Shown here one piece after another: positions 53,891-64,000 of a stretch of DNA of 64,000 nucleotides. The position numbers were made by a program, and so were the translations under genes. This DNA comes from Sceloporus undulatus. Its lineage: Eukaryota; Chordata; Lepidosauria; Squamata; Phrynosomatidae. Positions within the stretch are counted from its first letter, which is position 1; each line of letters begins with the position of its first letter. The stretch covers positions 184,495,956-184,559,955 of the forward strand of contig NC_056523.1 in NCBI RefSeq assembly GCF_019175285.1, in the 5' to 3' direction. Under the pieces are notes generated by a model that ran no database searches, was not told where the DNA came from, and saw only the letters and a list, made by a program, of their open reading frames with translations.

Positions 53891-54650
53891 AGATGATGAC
53901 AAACTGGCATGTTACTATTAACACATAATCCTTCCAAACTGACGCACAATGCCCCAAGGTCTGCTCCTTTTTGTACAAACAAGCTGTTACAACAGCATGG
54001 TGGTGCCACAAATTAGAAATCATGTAGGAAAGACACCTGGCTGAGTTTGCTGTAAAACAAGAGGTGTGTATGCCAGCAGTAACCACTTCTAAAGAGTATA
54101 ATTTTGTGGTTTTTAAAGAAGTGACTCCCAGGCAGCCGTCTTTGTAATTTTCCAACTGATCTAACCATGCCCAAGCTACTGGTACAAGATGATTCATATG
54201 TCCATGCTGGCCAAGAGCAGAGGATTATTTTCCATGTGTGCTTCAGGCCAAAAGATCCAGCCTCTCTTGAGCTGCACTCACATTAGTCTTTTTAATTCCT
54301 GCTGCTACATCCGAGATAACTTCTGTTCTGTTCACCAGAATTCAGGAGTGGTTAAGAGGCAAGTAATTAAAAGCATGAGGTAATAAAACACCTACTGAAA
54401 AACAGTAATAGCAAAATTCTCCCAGCCCCACGACCCCAACATTTAAAAAACAGAACATAAGTTAAAACCACTCAATGGAATAAAAAAGATCAAAAACTTG
54501 GTAGAATTAGCATGAAGAGTTCTGTTGTGGTTTAATGAGCCTTTCTTTTACTCAAAGATGCAAATCAAGGTAAGCATGCAATCTCTGATATCTAGTGAAG
54601 AATAAAGAAGCTGATGCTTCAAAAGGTGTGGATAGTTCAAATCAGAGCCT

Positions 54651-54856
54651 GGGGTGCATCTGCACTGTAGAAATAATGCAGTTTGATACCACTTTACATG
54701 CTGTAGCTCCATCCTATCGAATCCCGAGATTTGTAGGTCTTCTGCCCAAGAGTATGGATGTGTCATGAAACTACAGCTCCCAGGATTCTGCAGGATGGCA
54801 CCATGGCAGTTAAAGTGATGTCAAACCGCAGTATTTCTAACATGTAGATGCACTCT
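54651..54856. mobile_element. Fold-back element family A, copy 13
   Basis: TGCACTGTAGAAATAATGCA, TTTGATACCACTTTACATGC, mirrored by CATGGCAGTTAAAGTGATGT and CAGTATTTCTAACATGTAGA. Complete, intergenic. Confidence 0.85.
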
Positions 54857-55694
54857 TAGAAGAGAATATCTTTTCTGTGCCTTTTGATTTCCATCCACCA
54901 CTGTCTGCTCATTATAGTCATGAAGACTAGAACCATGTTTTGTAAATGTAACAAAAAATGAAATACTCTGTTGTGAGTCATTTTTTTAGAAGATGGGCAG
55001 CACACAGCTTTCAATAAGGCTATTATCTCTTTTCCTGCAGAAGTTGGTAGCTTTAATGTCAGTGGGCAGTGAATCTCCTCCAGGTTTTAGCTTGAACTTC
55101 AGTGGAAATATCCACAGTGCTGAAACCTACCTTCAGACTAGGTGCAATTGGAAAGACAATCTCATTTTGACTTTCTCTTGTACACTGCAAACACTTGGCT
55201 CTTAGTCCCTTTTTCCATCATGGTCAAGCCTGTTGCTATCATGCAAGTCTGCAGTGTTCTGAAAACTTAACATTTTGGTCACTTTCCTCTGCTGAAATGT
55301 AATGCAATATTTTAAAAGGGACATGTTTCAATATGGAATATATATTATGACTAGAGAGTTTTAAAACAGGAAGGGCTCATCTGGGAACTCATCTAAACTG
55401 CAGAGGAAGATATGCCAAGGCCTTTTCAAAAAGCCACACATATTATTACAGGTTTTAGCCAATAACATAAAATCTCTCTTCCAGAGCCATGAAAGATCCT
55501 ATTTCATATTGCAGTGGAAAACTTTGTGGCTCTATAAAGCGACTTTAGCAGCCTTCTACCAGTGGAAATAGGAGTATGAATGGGCAAAAAAAGGGGGAGA
55601 AAAGACTGCTAATGGCAAAAAGCAGCTGTCCTGACACGAAAATCCTCATGAACCAAGAATTCCTTTTGGGAAGTGATCTGAGAGTGAAAATCTC

Positions 55695-56140
55695 CATTTG
55701 TAGTCCAAGCCATTGTATTCCCCATCACCATGTATGGATGTGAGAGCTGGACAGTGAAGAAAGTGGATAAAAAGAAAATCAAATCATTTGAGATGGGGTG
55801 GCTGTAGAAGACTCCTGAGAATACCATAGACATCCAAAAAGGCAAACAAATGGGTCCTTAAACAGATCCAGGTTTGAACACTCCCTGGAAGCTAAGATGA
55901 TTAAATTGAGGCTGCTTCATGAGAAGACACAATTGAATAGAAAAGATAAGGGAAGAAGGAAGGCAGTAAAAAGAGAGGAAGACCGCATGCCAGATAGAGA
56001 GGATAAGGGAGATCATGGACCTGAATCTACAAAACTTAAGCAGAGCAGTGGAGGACAGGTCTTGGAGATGTCTCATGTACTGTACAGAGTTGCCTTGAGT
56101 CGAGATCAACTCAAGGGCAGGTAACAACAACAAAATATCT
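55695..56140 (+). mobile_element. RTE/BovB-like LINE 3' end
   Basis: CCCCATCACCATGTATGGAT, GTGAGAGCTGGACAGTGAAG, then CATAGACATCCAAAAAGGCA and GAGTCGAGATCAACTCAAGG, with ACAACAACAAAA at the end. Plus orientation, 5' truncated. Confidence 0.8.
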
Positions 56141-56550
56141 AATGGCCGGAGCAGATAGGCAGGAGAAAGTGGCTTGATCCTGCTTTTCCCCAAAGCAGGT
56201 TGAAACCCACTGTCTGTACAGCCCACTTCCAAGGCAGGCTGAATGTGCACAATATGAGCACACAGCACAATGTCAAGCTTCACTGCTTTTTTTCTTACCT
56301 CCCTACCATACATGCGCACTATTACACAAACACAACACTGGTGACCCCGAAGTACCTCCCACTTCCACCCAGATGTTTTTCCATTGAATGGCAGCACCTT
56401 TGGTCAGCCAGAGTGTCTTACGTGTGATCCTTCCCTTGTACAGTGTCGGTGCATTGATGTGCAAGCAAAAATTGGCAAAGCACAATCATGGTGGCCCTGC
56501 CCTGCTACATGCACCGTAAATGCCCTGTTCACCTTATGCCTCCCTGTTAA

Positions 56551-57353
56551 ACTGTCTGGTTTGTGTACATTGTAATTTCATCCATTGGAGTTATTGCAGG
56601 TTCATTTCTTTGCTATGCCGCAGCGTCATACTTGTGTAAGGGCATTTATATGCAGCGTTAGGATGTCAGTGCGTTTATATGCAGGGGCAACGATGTGCAT
56701 CTTTCCTGGTAAGCTGAATTATCCCGGATTCTATTTGCTCTGGTTTTTAGTCGTGGAACATGATTTTGGTGTGGTTTCCGCCAGCTTTGGAGGCTAACGT
56801 CATCTAAATGCCCCATCTTCAAAGTGCTTGGAAACTGCTTTATTTGACCTGTGTGCTCAGCCCCTAATATTACTGAAAAGCACTACTGCATTTAAACAAA
56901 TAAATAAGGGTAGTCTAGTGCATAAACAAGATAAATACACAAGTGAACAGTGCTCAACTGTTACATAAAGCACTTTGTACGGTAGGCTGATGCATGGGTA
57001 CAGCTTGAGGTGGAAAGCAGGGAGTTGACATGTTCACTTTTAACAGCTTTTGATAAGCAAGAACTCAGCAGCCTGTCTCCTGAAACACTCCAGAGCAAGG
57101 AGGAATTTAGCTGTTGAATTTTTACATCTTATTCAGCTATTAATTGTGGCCTCTGTCCTCTCCCTGCAAAGGACATAGTCACAGAATTTATTTATATATT
57201 TATATACGGTATAGAGTATCAAAAAAGCAAAATATAATAAAATAGAAACAGAATAAAATAAAGTCACCATGTTGGACTGTCTGGTTTGGGTACATTGTAA
57301 TTACATCAATTGGAGTTGTTGCATGTTAGTTTCTTTGCTCTGCTGCAGCCCGT
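56551..57353 (+). repeat. Direct repeat of ~75 bases, about 730 bases apart
   Basis: 56551-56626 and 57279-57353 share CTGTCTGGTTTG, GTACATTGTAATT, ATTGGAGTT and TTCTTTGCT with few differences. Between them lies AT-rich sequence without recognised features. Confidence 0.75.
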
Positions 57354-57450
57354 TTGCTGTACCCGTTTCATCTTCTAGATCAAACCTACAGACTCCACAC
57401 TTGTTCTGGCCTCATTTGTACAGTAACAGCTACATTTGGGCAGAAAGAGA

Positions 57451-57451
57451 A

Positions 57452-57487
<36 letters not shown>
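57451..57487 (+). repeat. Long poly-G homopolymer
   Basis: About 37 consecutive G, the longest homopolymer in the window. It forces poly-Gly into overlapping frames. The length is doubtful. Confidence 0.85.
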
Positions 57488-57488
<1 letters not shown>

Positions 57489-58814
57489 GTATGGGATCAT
57501 CGAATTGTGGTGAAACATGGAGAGCAGCTTCTGCTTTTAATGAAGTGTACAAGAAAACTTACAAGATGTTTATTTCTGCATCAGGCTAGCAGCTGCTCTC
57601 ACCACATTCAAAGTGAAAGCTGCGCAGAGTTTTCTGTACAAGTTTTCTCTTGATCATCCTAAGAAACACTGCTTATTATACAAGCCAATTATGCAAGCAA
57701 CTGAGGTTTAGTCGGTTATGTGGAATCATCGGAGCTGCAGTGCAACAACATCTAGAGGGCCTCAATTTCTCTCCTCTACTCTAATCATGGAACACAGCTG
57801 ATCTTGTATAGTTATAGAAGGGCAGAGATGGCATGCCAAGTTGACATGTTGGGTTGACCATACATATGCCAAAATTATGTCAAAAGAAATAATGTAGTCT
57901 TGAGCAGCTACGGGAATCTGTCATTTTTTCTTTTAAGTGTCTACTTCATATGGTTCCAAAATATGCTCAAGGAGGTGAAAGGAAGCCCACTGAAATTTCA
58001 GAAGATGGAGAAGCAGCCCATCAGACGTTCTGTGGTCAAGAATGGATGGGGAATGGTTGGCCCTACAGATGATACCAGACTGCAATTCCCATAAGGTCTA
58101 ATCTAGCCAGAGGAAGTTGCAACCATCAACATCTGGATGACATCTTTCTCACATCCCATTTGTAAGGTTATTTCTGCACTACATAGTTTCTTAATGAACA
58201 CTCAATGAACGATACAACTAAGCCAACATACACACAAACTATGAAAAGTTAATGAAAAAGTAATCAGGCCTGCACAATTTATAATGGCCACAGCCTTTCC
58301 TTGGCTTAAAAAAAAATCTAATCAGGAAAGCCACACTGCCTAGACAGTAAATACAGTAATTTGTATCTCCTGCTTAGAAGACTGTGGAGTAACACATCTA
58401 AAATAGCCACTACAAGATAGGACTGAATTGGTAAGATGGGTCAGATTTCATTTTGTTTATTGCTTATGCCAGAGCTGAGAACTTGTGCCCTTGCCATGCA
58501 GGCCAGTCCCATGACAAGCCAAAAGAGAGTAACTATCATCTCGAGGGCCAAGGCTTATACTTTACCTATATCCTTACAATTGCCTCTCCTGTGCCCTTAC
58601 TACTTACTAGTCCCAGATGTCCCACATACAGACTTAAGCTGAGAGGCATACAGATTTCACTAGAGCACATGTTCTCAATTTATGGTCTTCTGGATGTCTT
58701 GACCTTCATTTTGAAGAGGTCCCAGCCAGTATGGCCAGTATTCAGGAATTCTGGGAGCTGAGGTCCCAATGATCTGGTGGACAAGAGTTTGAGAACCATT
58801 GCATTAGAATACAT

Positions 58815-58935
58815 GGAGAGGCAAGATGTGGCCTACAAGGTATTGTGGACTGTAACTACCATCCCTCAACAATGGTTATACTGGCTAGGGCTGCTGGAGG
58901 TCACAGCCTGACAAGTGCCACATGTTTCCCACTCC
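58815..58935. mobile_element. Short palindromic MITE (partial)
   Basis: GATGTGGCCTACAAGGTATT, GTGGACTGTAACTACCATCC, GGCTAGGGCTGCTGGAGGTC, CACATGTTTCCCACTCCTGG. Same hAT-type family as at 41383. Confidence 0.55.
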
Positions 58936-59004
58936 TGGTTTGCTCTGTATTAAGTATATAATAATTCAACATATAACATTTCTATGTATGGCTGTGAATT
59001 AACA

Positions 59005-59455
59005 ATGTCATAGTATTTCCAATTCTACATATGGTTATGAAAGCTGGACAGTGAAGAAAGCTCAAAGGAAGACAATAAATTCATCTGAAATGTGTGCTGG
59101 AGGACAATTCTATGGATACCATGGACTGCCAAAAAGACAAAGAAATGGGTCTGAGAGCAAATAAAGCCTGAATTCTCACTAGAAACCAATAACTAAACAG
59201 ACTATCCAAATTTGGACGATCATGAGAAGACATGATTCACTAGAAAATACACTAATGCTTGTTAATGTAGGAGGCAGCTTGTAAAGAGGAAGGCGGCATT
59301 ACAGGTGGATTTGACTCCAGCCAGGAAGCCATGGGTACTGAGTCTGGAAGACCTGAGAAAGGCTGTTGACAACAGAGTGTCATGGAGGTATCTCGTTCAC
59401 ACAGTTACAGTAAGCAAAAGCTGACTTTATGGCAACGAACAACAAACATAATGAT
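59005..59455 (+). mobile_element. RTE/BovB-like LINE 3' end
   Basis: ACATATGGTTATGAAAGCTG, GACAGTGAAGAAAGCTCAAA, ATACCATGGACTGCCAAAAA, GACCTGAGAAAGGCTGTTGA, ending CAACGAACAACAAAC. It stops about 115 bases before the PGLS poly-A signal, reading toward it from the left. Confidence 0.78.
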
Positions 59456-59571
59456 CTGCCATTCTAGATGCATCTGGAAAAGTGGACTCATCTCCAGCCT
59501 CTTTCTCCCTCATTTTTAGCAGCTGAAAAAAGTCACACAGAGAAGGGGGCACACTGCGCCAGCACTGTGGC

Positions 59572-59577
59572 TTTATT
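59572..59577 (-). promoter_or_regulatory. Candidate polyadenylation signal of PGLS
   Basis: AATAAA on the minus strand (TTTATT as printed) about 380 bases after the PGLS stop, giving a compact 3' UTR. No repeat was recognised between the stop and this site. Confidence 0.5.
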
Positions 59578-59954
59578 TTACATCTTTAATTGTGCGTTCA
59601 CTTGTACACCACATTAGACCATTCACATGATAAAAGACTGTATATAATGCTGTTCCCTGCGATTCCCTTTACATCTAGTAGCTGGACTCACCAGGTCCTA
59701 TTTCACACTTTGTCCTGTCTAAAGAAATAATCATATCAGTTACACAGTGCTCCACAAATGTACCACTTCTTTAAAAAAAATAAGGGAGGAAAAGAAACAG
59801 AAAGTGTGTGTGTGTTTTTTAGTTTAGTACTGCTCCTGAGTGCTACAACCAGACGTGGAGACTGTGCCCTGGAATGTTAGTGGGCTGGGGCTCTACCCAC
59901 AACCCGTCCTTGGTGGATTTTTCTCCAACCCTAAAGGGTGCAGGAGATGAGCTT

Positions 59955-60092
59955 CTACAAGATGGAGTGTTTCTCAAAGGGAATCGTCAACTCCTTCGCA
60001 GCTGGCTCATCCAAAAACCAATACAGCTTTCCAGTATGAGGTTGGACAAGAGCAGCTGGTAGTGGGTTTTCCTCATCACCTTCCAAAATGCG
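59955..60092 (-). CDS. PGLS: PGLS last coding exon with stop
   Basis: 45 residues plus TAG, from RILEG to KHSIL. The acceptor is a pyrimidine tract ending GGGACAG. It differs from human by only a few residues (for example LYWF for LCWF). Confidence 0.95.
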   Translation of the reverse strand, partial: RILEGDEENPLPAALVQPHTGKLYWFLDEPAAKELTIPFEKHSIL

Positions 60093-62799
60093 CTGTCCCA
60101 AGAAAAAGAAAGTTAGAAATTGATAACCTGGAACTCTATAAGTTGTACATGCTACTCAAAAGGCTGAAGACCCTGAAGGATCTGTTACCTTCCCACAACC
60201 AAATACTTCCAAAACCTAAGATTCAGAATTGTTTTACCCCCACTCCAACTCAGTGTTAATTGTTGTTATGTGCCTTCAAGTCAACTTTGACTTATGGTGA
60301 CCCTATTGTAGGTTTTCTTCACCAGATTTATTCAGAGGGTTCCCATTGCCTTCCTCTGAGGCTGAAAGGGTATGACTTGCCCAAGGTCACCCAGCGGGTT
60401 TCTGTGGCTGAATGAGGATTAAAATCCTGGCATTCCAGAATCCTAGTCATGTACTCAAAACACTAATACCACATTAACTCTCTTCAGCATTAATACTGCC
60501 TTAGTATTCACTAAACTTTGAATCCGCATGGTTGGTAGGCAGCTGGGGATACAGAGGCTTGAAAGCAAATGGGGTGTGCTTTCAGTGTCCATATCTAACA
60601 ATCTCCCATTATAGATGCAGAAAGGGTTGTCCAATTTTTAAAAGATACATGTGTATAAGCTGTAAGAACTTCTGCATAATAGACAATAGCTGATGAAAAC
60701 TCAAAAGTAGTGTGTGGGGAGGGAGAGGCGGGACAGTGTACCTAGTGGTTTGGGCTATGGCCATCAACTTAGGTGAAGGTTATCTGAAAGACTGTATACA
60801 CCCTTATGAACCAGCCTATCCTTTGCAATCTGCTGGAATGGTCCTTTTCTCTGTCCCACCACCCTCACAGATACTTCTGGTGGTTACAGAGGAGAGGGCC
60901 TTCTTTGTGGTTGCCCCCTCGCTCTGGAACTCCCTTTCTCGAGAAGTTAGGCTGGCATCCTCCCTACCTTTTTTTTGGCAGAGAAATAAATGTTTTCTGT
61001 TTTTACAAGCATTTGGTAAGTGATTAAACAGTGCAATGGATCTTGCTAATTGCTGTGTTGGGGTGTGTGTGCGCACATGTGCATGTTTTATCATTTAAGT
61101 GGGCCAGTCTACAGTATTTAAATGTAACATAATAATAAACTGTGTTTGAAATTTTGTATTTTTTGGCTTTTAAACAATGTTTTACATTGTTGTAAGCCAT
61201 TTTGAGAAATCAATCTGAGGAAAAGGTGGGACAGAAATAATAATAATAAAAGAAACCAAATACAGTGGACCTTTGTTATATACTGGGGTTTGGTTCCAAG
61301 ATCCCCTGTGGATAACAAAATCCGTGGATGTTCAAGTAAATATAATGACATGGCAAAATGGTGTCCCTTATAAAAAATGGAAAAATCAAGGTTTGATATT
61401 TGAAATTTATACTTTTTTGGAACATTTTCAAACCGTGGGTGCTTGAATCCGTGTATAAAAAATCCGTGTATAAGAAGGGCTGACTGTAATACACAAGTTG
61501 ATTAATTTCAATAGTCAGATTTTAGAAACACATATATCTGTCCCCTCCTTCACAAAAAAATAGTATTCCAAGCTCCTTGGTTATGAAGTACATGGATCAT
61601 GCAACCCATAAGGCATAATCAATCAATTTCTTTATTTATATCCCACTTTTTCCCCAAGAGTAGGACTCACAATACAATAGCATTGATAGCACTGCATAAG
61701 CTTGCATCCTTAAGAGTCTCAGGCAGGACTATTCCCAAGGTTCAATATCAAATAAAATGCCAGAGCTCAAGGCAGAACACAGGATGGCAGGTAGGTCACA
61801 GGTTCAACCTCCTGACATCAATATAGGGAAGCATGGAAGTGCTATCTTTTAAACAAGCAAAGCCCTGCTATTTTAAAAGAGGAACTGCCACCATGTAGCA
61901 CTTTCCCTCTAAGCAACACAAGAAAGGGCTATAATTAAGGTGCTCACAAGGGCCTCAGCATTTTTGTCTGATGATGATGTTGATGATGATTTTGCTAAGG
62001 GGGAAGTTTGTTCCTGGAAATATTAGAACAGACAGAAGAGGGCGCTTCTGTACACATTTCTTGAGCCAGAGAAGAAGCCACTGTGGGGCGTATCAGAACC
62101 TACTAGTTCTCCTCCCCTGCTTGAGAGTTAGGACACCAATGAATGAATCCCTAAAGGCCTTCCAGCAGGCCTATCCCAATTATTTTTAAAATATAAATTT
62201 TAAAGTACAGTTGACCCTCCATATCCATGGATTCTTTATCCACGGATTCAAGCATCCACGCTTGAAAGTATTCAAAAATATATAAATTCCAAAAAGCAAA
62301 CTTTGATTTTGCCATTTTATACATGGGTACACCATTTTAGTATGCCATTATATTTAATGGGACTTGATTTTGGTATGCACAGGGGGTACTAGAATCAAAT
62401 CCCAGCATATAGCAAGGGCCCACTGTATGATTTATTCATTTTTAATATGTACTGGTGTTATATGCTCTTTTAACTGATGTCATGTATTACTTGTTGGTTC
62501 CCATCTCAATCCATAGAGAGAGGCACATAAGAAATGGTTTTAAGATTTAAGTGGGCCAGTTTTGCAGCCCAGGGAGTTGCCCCTCCAGAAAGCAGAGGAT
62601 CCAGGGAAATTTTTTTGCAGCAGTCACTTGAAGAGAAAGACATATAACTGCAAGTTACCTTTATCACAGCAGCCTTGCTATCCCCAGTGGCAACAAACAC
62701 CACACTCCTCGCTGCATTCAGCACTGGGAGGGTCAGGGTGATCCGTTCTGGTGGTGGCTTTGGAGAATCACTAATGGCAGCCACTATCTTCTCCCGCTC
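59955..62799 (-). CDS. PGLS: 6-phosphogluconolactonase, last two coding exons (partial)
   Basis: The enzyme hydrolyses 6-phosphogluconolactone to 6-phosphogluconate in the cytosolic oxidative pentose phosphate pathway. Two exons are present: 62799-62659 and 60092-59955. They encode the last 92 residues; human PGLS has 258. Recognised sequence: [39 protein letters not shown], then [32 protein letters not shown] and FEKHSIL before [11 protein letters not shown] and the following FVATG strand belong to the glucosamine-6-phosphate isomerase-like fold of this family. Earlier exons, including the part with the GxxPDGHT motif, are not in the window and must lie beyond 64000. PGLS and COLGALT1 are consecutive on the same strand. 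Confidence 0.95.
60257..60475 (-). mobile_element. tRNA-derived SINE, reverse oriented
   Basis: TTGTTGTTATGTGCCTTCAA, GACTTATGGTGACCCTATTG, GACTTGCCCAAGGTCACCCA, AAAATCCTGGCATTCC. Full-length copy in the last PGLS intron. Confidence 0.82.
60730..61255 (+). mobile_element. L2-like LINE 3' end
   Basis: The plus strand encodes [20 protein letters not shown] and [10 protein letters not shown], the typical last ORF2 residues of this LINE group. The tail reads GTAAGCCATTTTGAGAAATC, then AATAATAATAAAA. In the last PGLS intron. Confidence 0.8.
61263..61486. mobile_element. Tigger-like MITE
   Basis: Ends CAGTGGACCT and CAGTCAGCCC (reverse complement of the right end), TA on both flanks (61261-61262, 61487-61488). 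Very close to the copy at 18391 over its whole length. Confidence 0.85.
62208..62425. mobile_element. Tigger-like MITE, opposite orientation
   Basis: Ends CAGTTGACCC and CAGTGGGCCC, TA flanks on both sides. The interior CCATATCCATGGATTC and TGATTTTGCCATTTTATACA matches the reverse of the copy at 9432. It lies about 230 bases beyond the PGLS exon donor. Confidence 0.82.
62659..62799 (-). CDS. PGLS: PGLS penultimate coding exon
   Basis: A 141-base exon, phase 0 at both ends, 47 residues from EREK to AAVIK. Acceptor CTGTGGCAG, donor GTAACT. The preceding residues LLQ expected from human would come from the upstream exon. Confidence 0.95.
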
Positions 62800-62918
62800 C
62801 TGCCACAGAAAGGAGGAATCAAACATGGCAAAGGAGAGAGGAATAATAGTGGTATTACGGCACAGCTATGTTGCCTAAATGATAAGATGTTATTTCAACA
62901 AGATGCTTACTGCATCTT

Positions 62919-63140
62919 GGGCTGCATGCCTGCTGCAGAAATAATCCAGTTTAACACCACTTTTCCTGCTATGGCTCAATACTACAGAATACTGGGAACT
63001 GTAGTTTGTTGTGGCTCCAGAGCTTTCTGACAGAGAAGGCTAAATGTCTCACAAAACTACAAATCACATATTTCCACAGCACTGAACCATGGCAGTTAAA
63101 GTGGTGTCAAACTGGATTATTTCTGCAGTGCAGATGCAGT
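62919..63140. mobile_element. Fold-back element family A, copy 14
   Basis: GCAGAAATAATCCAGTTTAA, CTGCTATGGCTCAATACTAC, mirrored by CCATGGCAGTTAAAGTGGTG and CAAACTGGATTATTTCTGCA. Complete, and directly followed by a second, unrelated palindrome. Confidence 0.87.
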
Positions 63141-63142
63141 CA

Positions 63143-63381
63143 AAGAGCCTGAACAGACAGGCCAAAATAAAGCTGCTTTGGGTCACTTTGGAAGTATGCT
63201 GTTTAAATGAAGCATGTGTCCTAAGAGACCGGAAGCCATGCCAAAGCCACACTCCAGTCCTAAGGACTGTAGCACAGCTTTGGTGCAGCTTCTGGTCTCT
63301 TAAGATAAGCGTGCCATTTAAACAGCATACCTCCAAAGTGACCCGAAGCAGCTTTATTTTGGCCTGTCTGTTCGCGCCCTT
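63143..63381. mobile_element. Second fold-back family: 239-base palindrome
   Basis: The left arm GAACAGACAGGCCAAAATAA, AGCTGCTTTGGGTCACTTTG, TATGCTGTTTAAATG is mirrored by CATTTAAACAGCATACCTCC, AAAGTGACCCGAAGCAGCTT, TATTTTGGCCTGTCTGTTC. The arms are about 115 bases with few mismatches. Both strands therefore show the same false frame. Confidence 0.9.
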
Positions 63382-63399
63382 ACAGGCCAACTAATTTTA

Positions 63400-63530
63400 C
63401 TTGACATCTGATGAAGTGGGCTGCAGTACACAAATATATAGGCCAAAGAGAAATGGTTAGGGTTTGAGTTGCTGCATCCTTCCTTGTTTTTGCTGCAAAA
63501 GAACAACGCGGCTATCCCCTGAAAATTCTT
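63400..63530 (+). mobile_element. Amniote dispersed repeat (CATCTGATGAAGTGGGCTG family)
   Basis: ACATCTGATGAAGTGGGCTG, CAGTACACAAATATATAGGC, TTGTTTTTGCTGCAAAAGAA and CAACGCGGCTATCCCC. This matches a repeat widely seen in turtles and crocodilians (recalled); the class is uncertain. Confidence 0.55.
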
Positions 63531-63975
63531 ACAGAATATTTTGAGAACACTGCTCTTAAAACAGTAGAATATGCCATGCAACCATTTCCAACCTGTTTTC
63601 AGCATATTACTTTTTAAAAGGAAAATCATTGGCAATGTCACTACCCCCAAAATAAACTATAGGTAATATAGTCACCTATAACACATTAGTTTCCTGTTCC
63701 ATGTACAGCTAGCAAGTGAGTCATGGTGCTAAATAATTACAGATGTGTACTCAACACACCCACATACTTTACTTCCTTATTTATTTTGTCTTTCTCATAA
63801 AACTGAGGCTCAAGGTGGTTTACTAAACATACACTCTATGAGGAAATGCTGTAGAAGGGTAATTTTGAATTCTCTGGTTAGTCCTCTCCCCTCTCATATC
63901 TAAGGCGTGGATATTTTTCTAGACAAGTCATAACTGGTGCAGTCCGATGCTTAAGAAAGAGGAAGAGTGCATATA

Positions 63976-64000
63976 CAGTGCACCCTTGGCTTACGTAGGG
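63976..64000. mobile_element. Start of another Tigger-like MITE, cut by the window end
   Basis: TA followed by CAGTGCACCCTTGGCTTACG, the family's left end. The rest is outside the window. Confidence 0.5.

Noticed and set aside
53527-54009. 160-codon minus-strand open frame
   Set aside because: It reads through both arms of a 280-base palindrome; its sequence is set by the repeat.
4016-60475. tRNA genes at the SINE heads
   Set aside because: B-box-like text is present, but no full cloverleaf could be drawn, and each is attached to a SINE body.
1-64000. Endogenous retroviruses or LTR elements
   Set aside because: Both strands were scanned for gag/pol/env-like frames and long terminal repeats; none was recognised. 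All reverse-transcriptase remnants are LINE type.

Overview
This is a vertebrate nuclear genome window, most likely from a squamate reptile (a lizard, possibly iguanian; the clade call is an inference). The evidence is large introns, GT-AG splice sites, and a dense mix of CR1, L2-like and RTE/BovB-like LINE fragments, tRNA-derived SINEs and many short fold-back DNA elements. I recognise three protein-coding genes, all split into exons. Most long open frames elsewhere are transposon remains or chance.

Left part (about 3.6-15.7 kb, plus strand): a six-exon gene for a 218-residue type II membrane C-type lectin. The six exons keep one frame through every junction. The lectin domain is complete and has six cysteines. 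Its sugar-binding loop reads Q-P-T where EPN or QPD is usual, and the loop length matches that of CD23 (FCER2). Middle part (49.0 down to 19.9 kb, minus strand): a complete twelve-exon COLGALT1, procollagen galactosyltransferase 1, 605 residues, with a signal peptide, three DxD motifs and a C-terminal RDEL ER-retention signal. Right part (62.8 down to 59.95 kb, minus strand): the last two coding exons of PGLS, 6-phosphogluconolactonase. Its first exons lie beyond the right edge.

PGLS and COLGALT1 lie in tandem on the same strand, as on human 19p13.11. NIBAN3, which sits between them in human, is not seen in the roughly 10.9 kb between them. The lectin is convergent with COLGALT1, on the side where UNC13A lies in human. 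The genes share no pathway: an ER collagen-glycosylating enzyme, a cytosolic pentose-phosphate enzyme and a cell-surface receptor.

The rest is repeat DNA with readable history. There is a 1.66-kb hAT-like element with an 8-bp target duplication in a lectin intron. About 14 copies of one ~210-bp fold-back family are present, three of them in a row upstream of COLGALT1. Six Tigger-like MITEs occur, one nested in a CR1 copy at a TA site. Other items are an RTE LINE with a twin-priming-type inversion, a degenerate telomere-like (CCCTAA)n block at a CR1 edge, a 5S-rRNA-like SINE head, and a ~0.7-kb tandem duplication. No endogenous retrovirus or LTR element was recognised. The window contains a 10-N assembly gap at 8248-8257.
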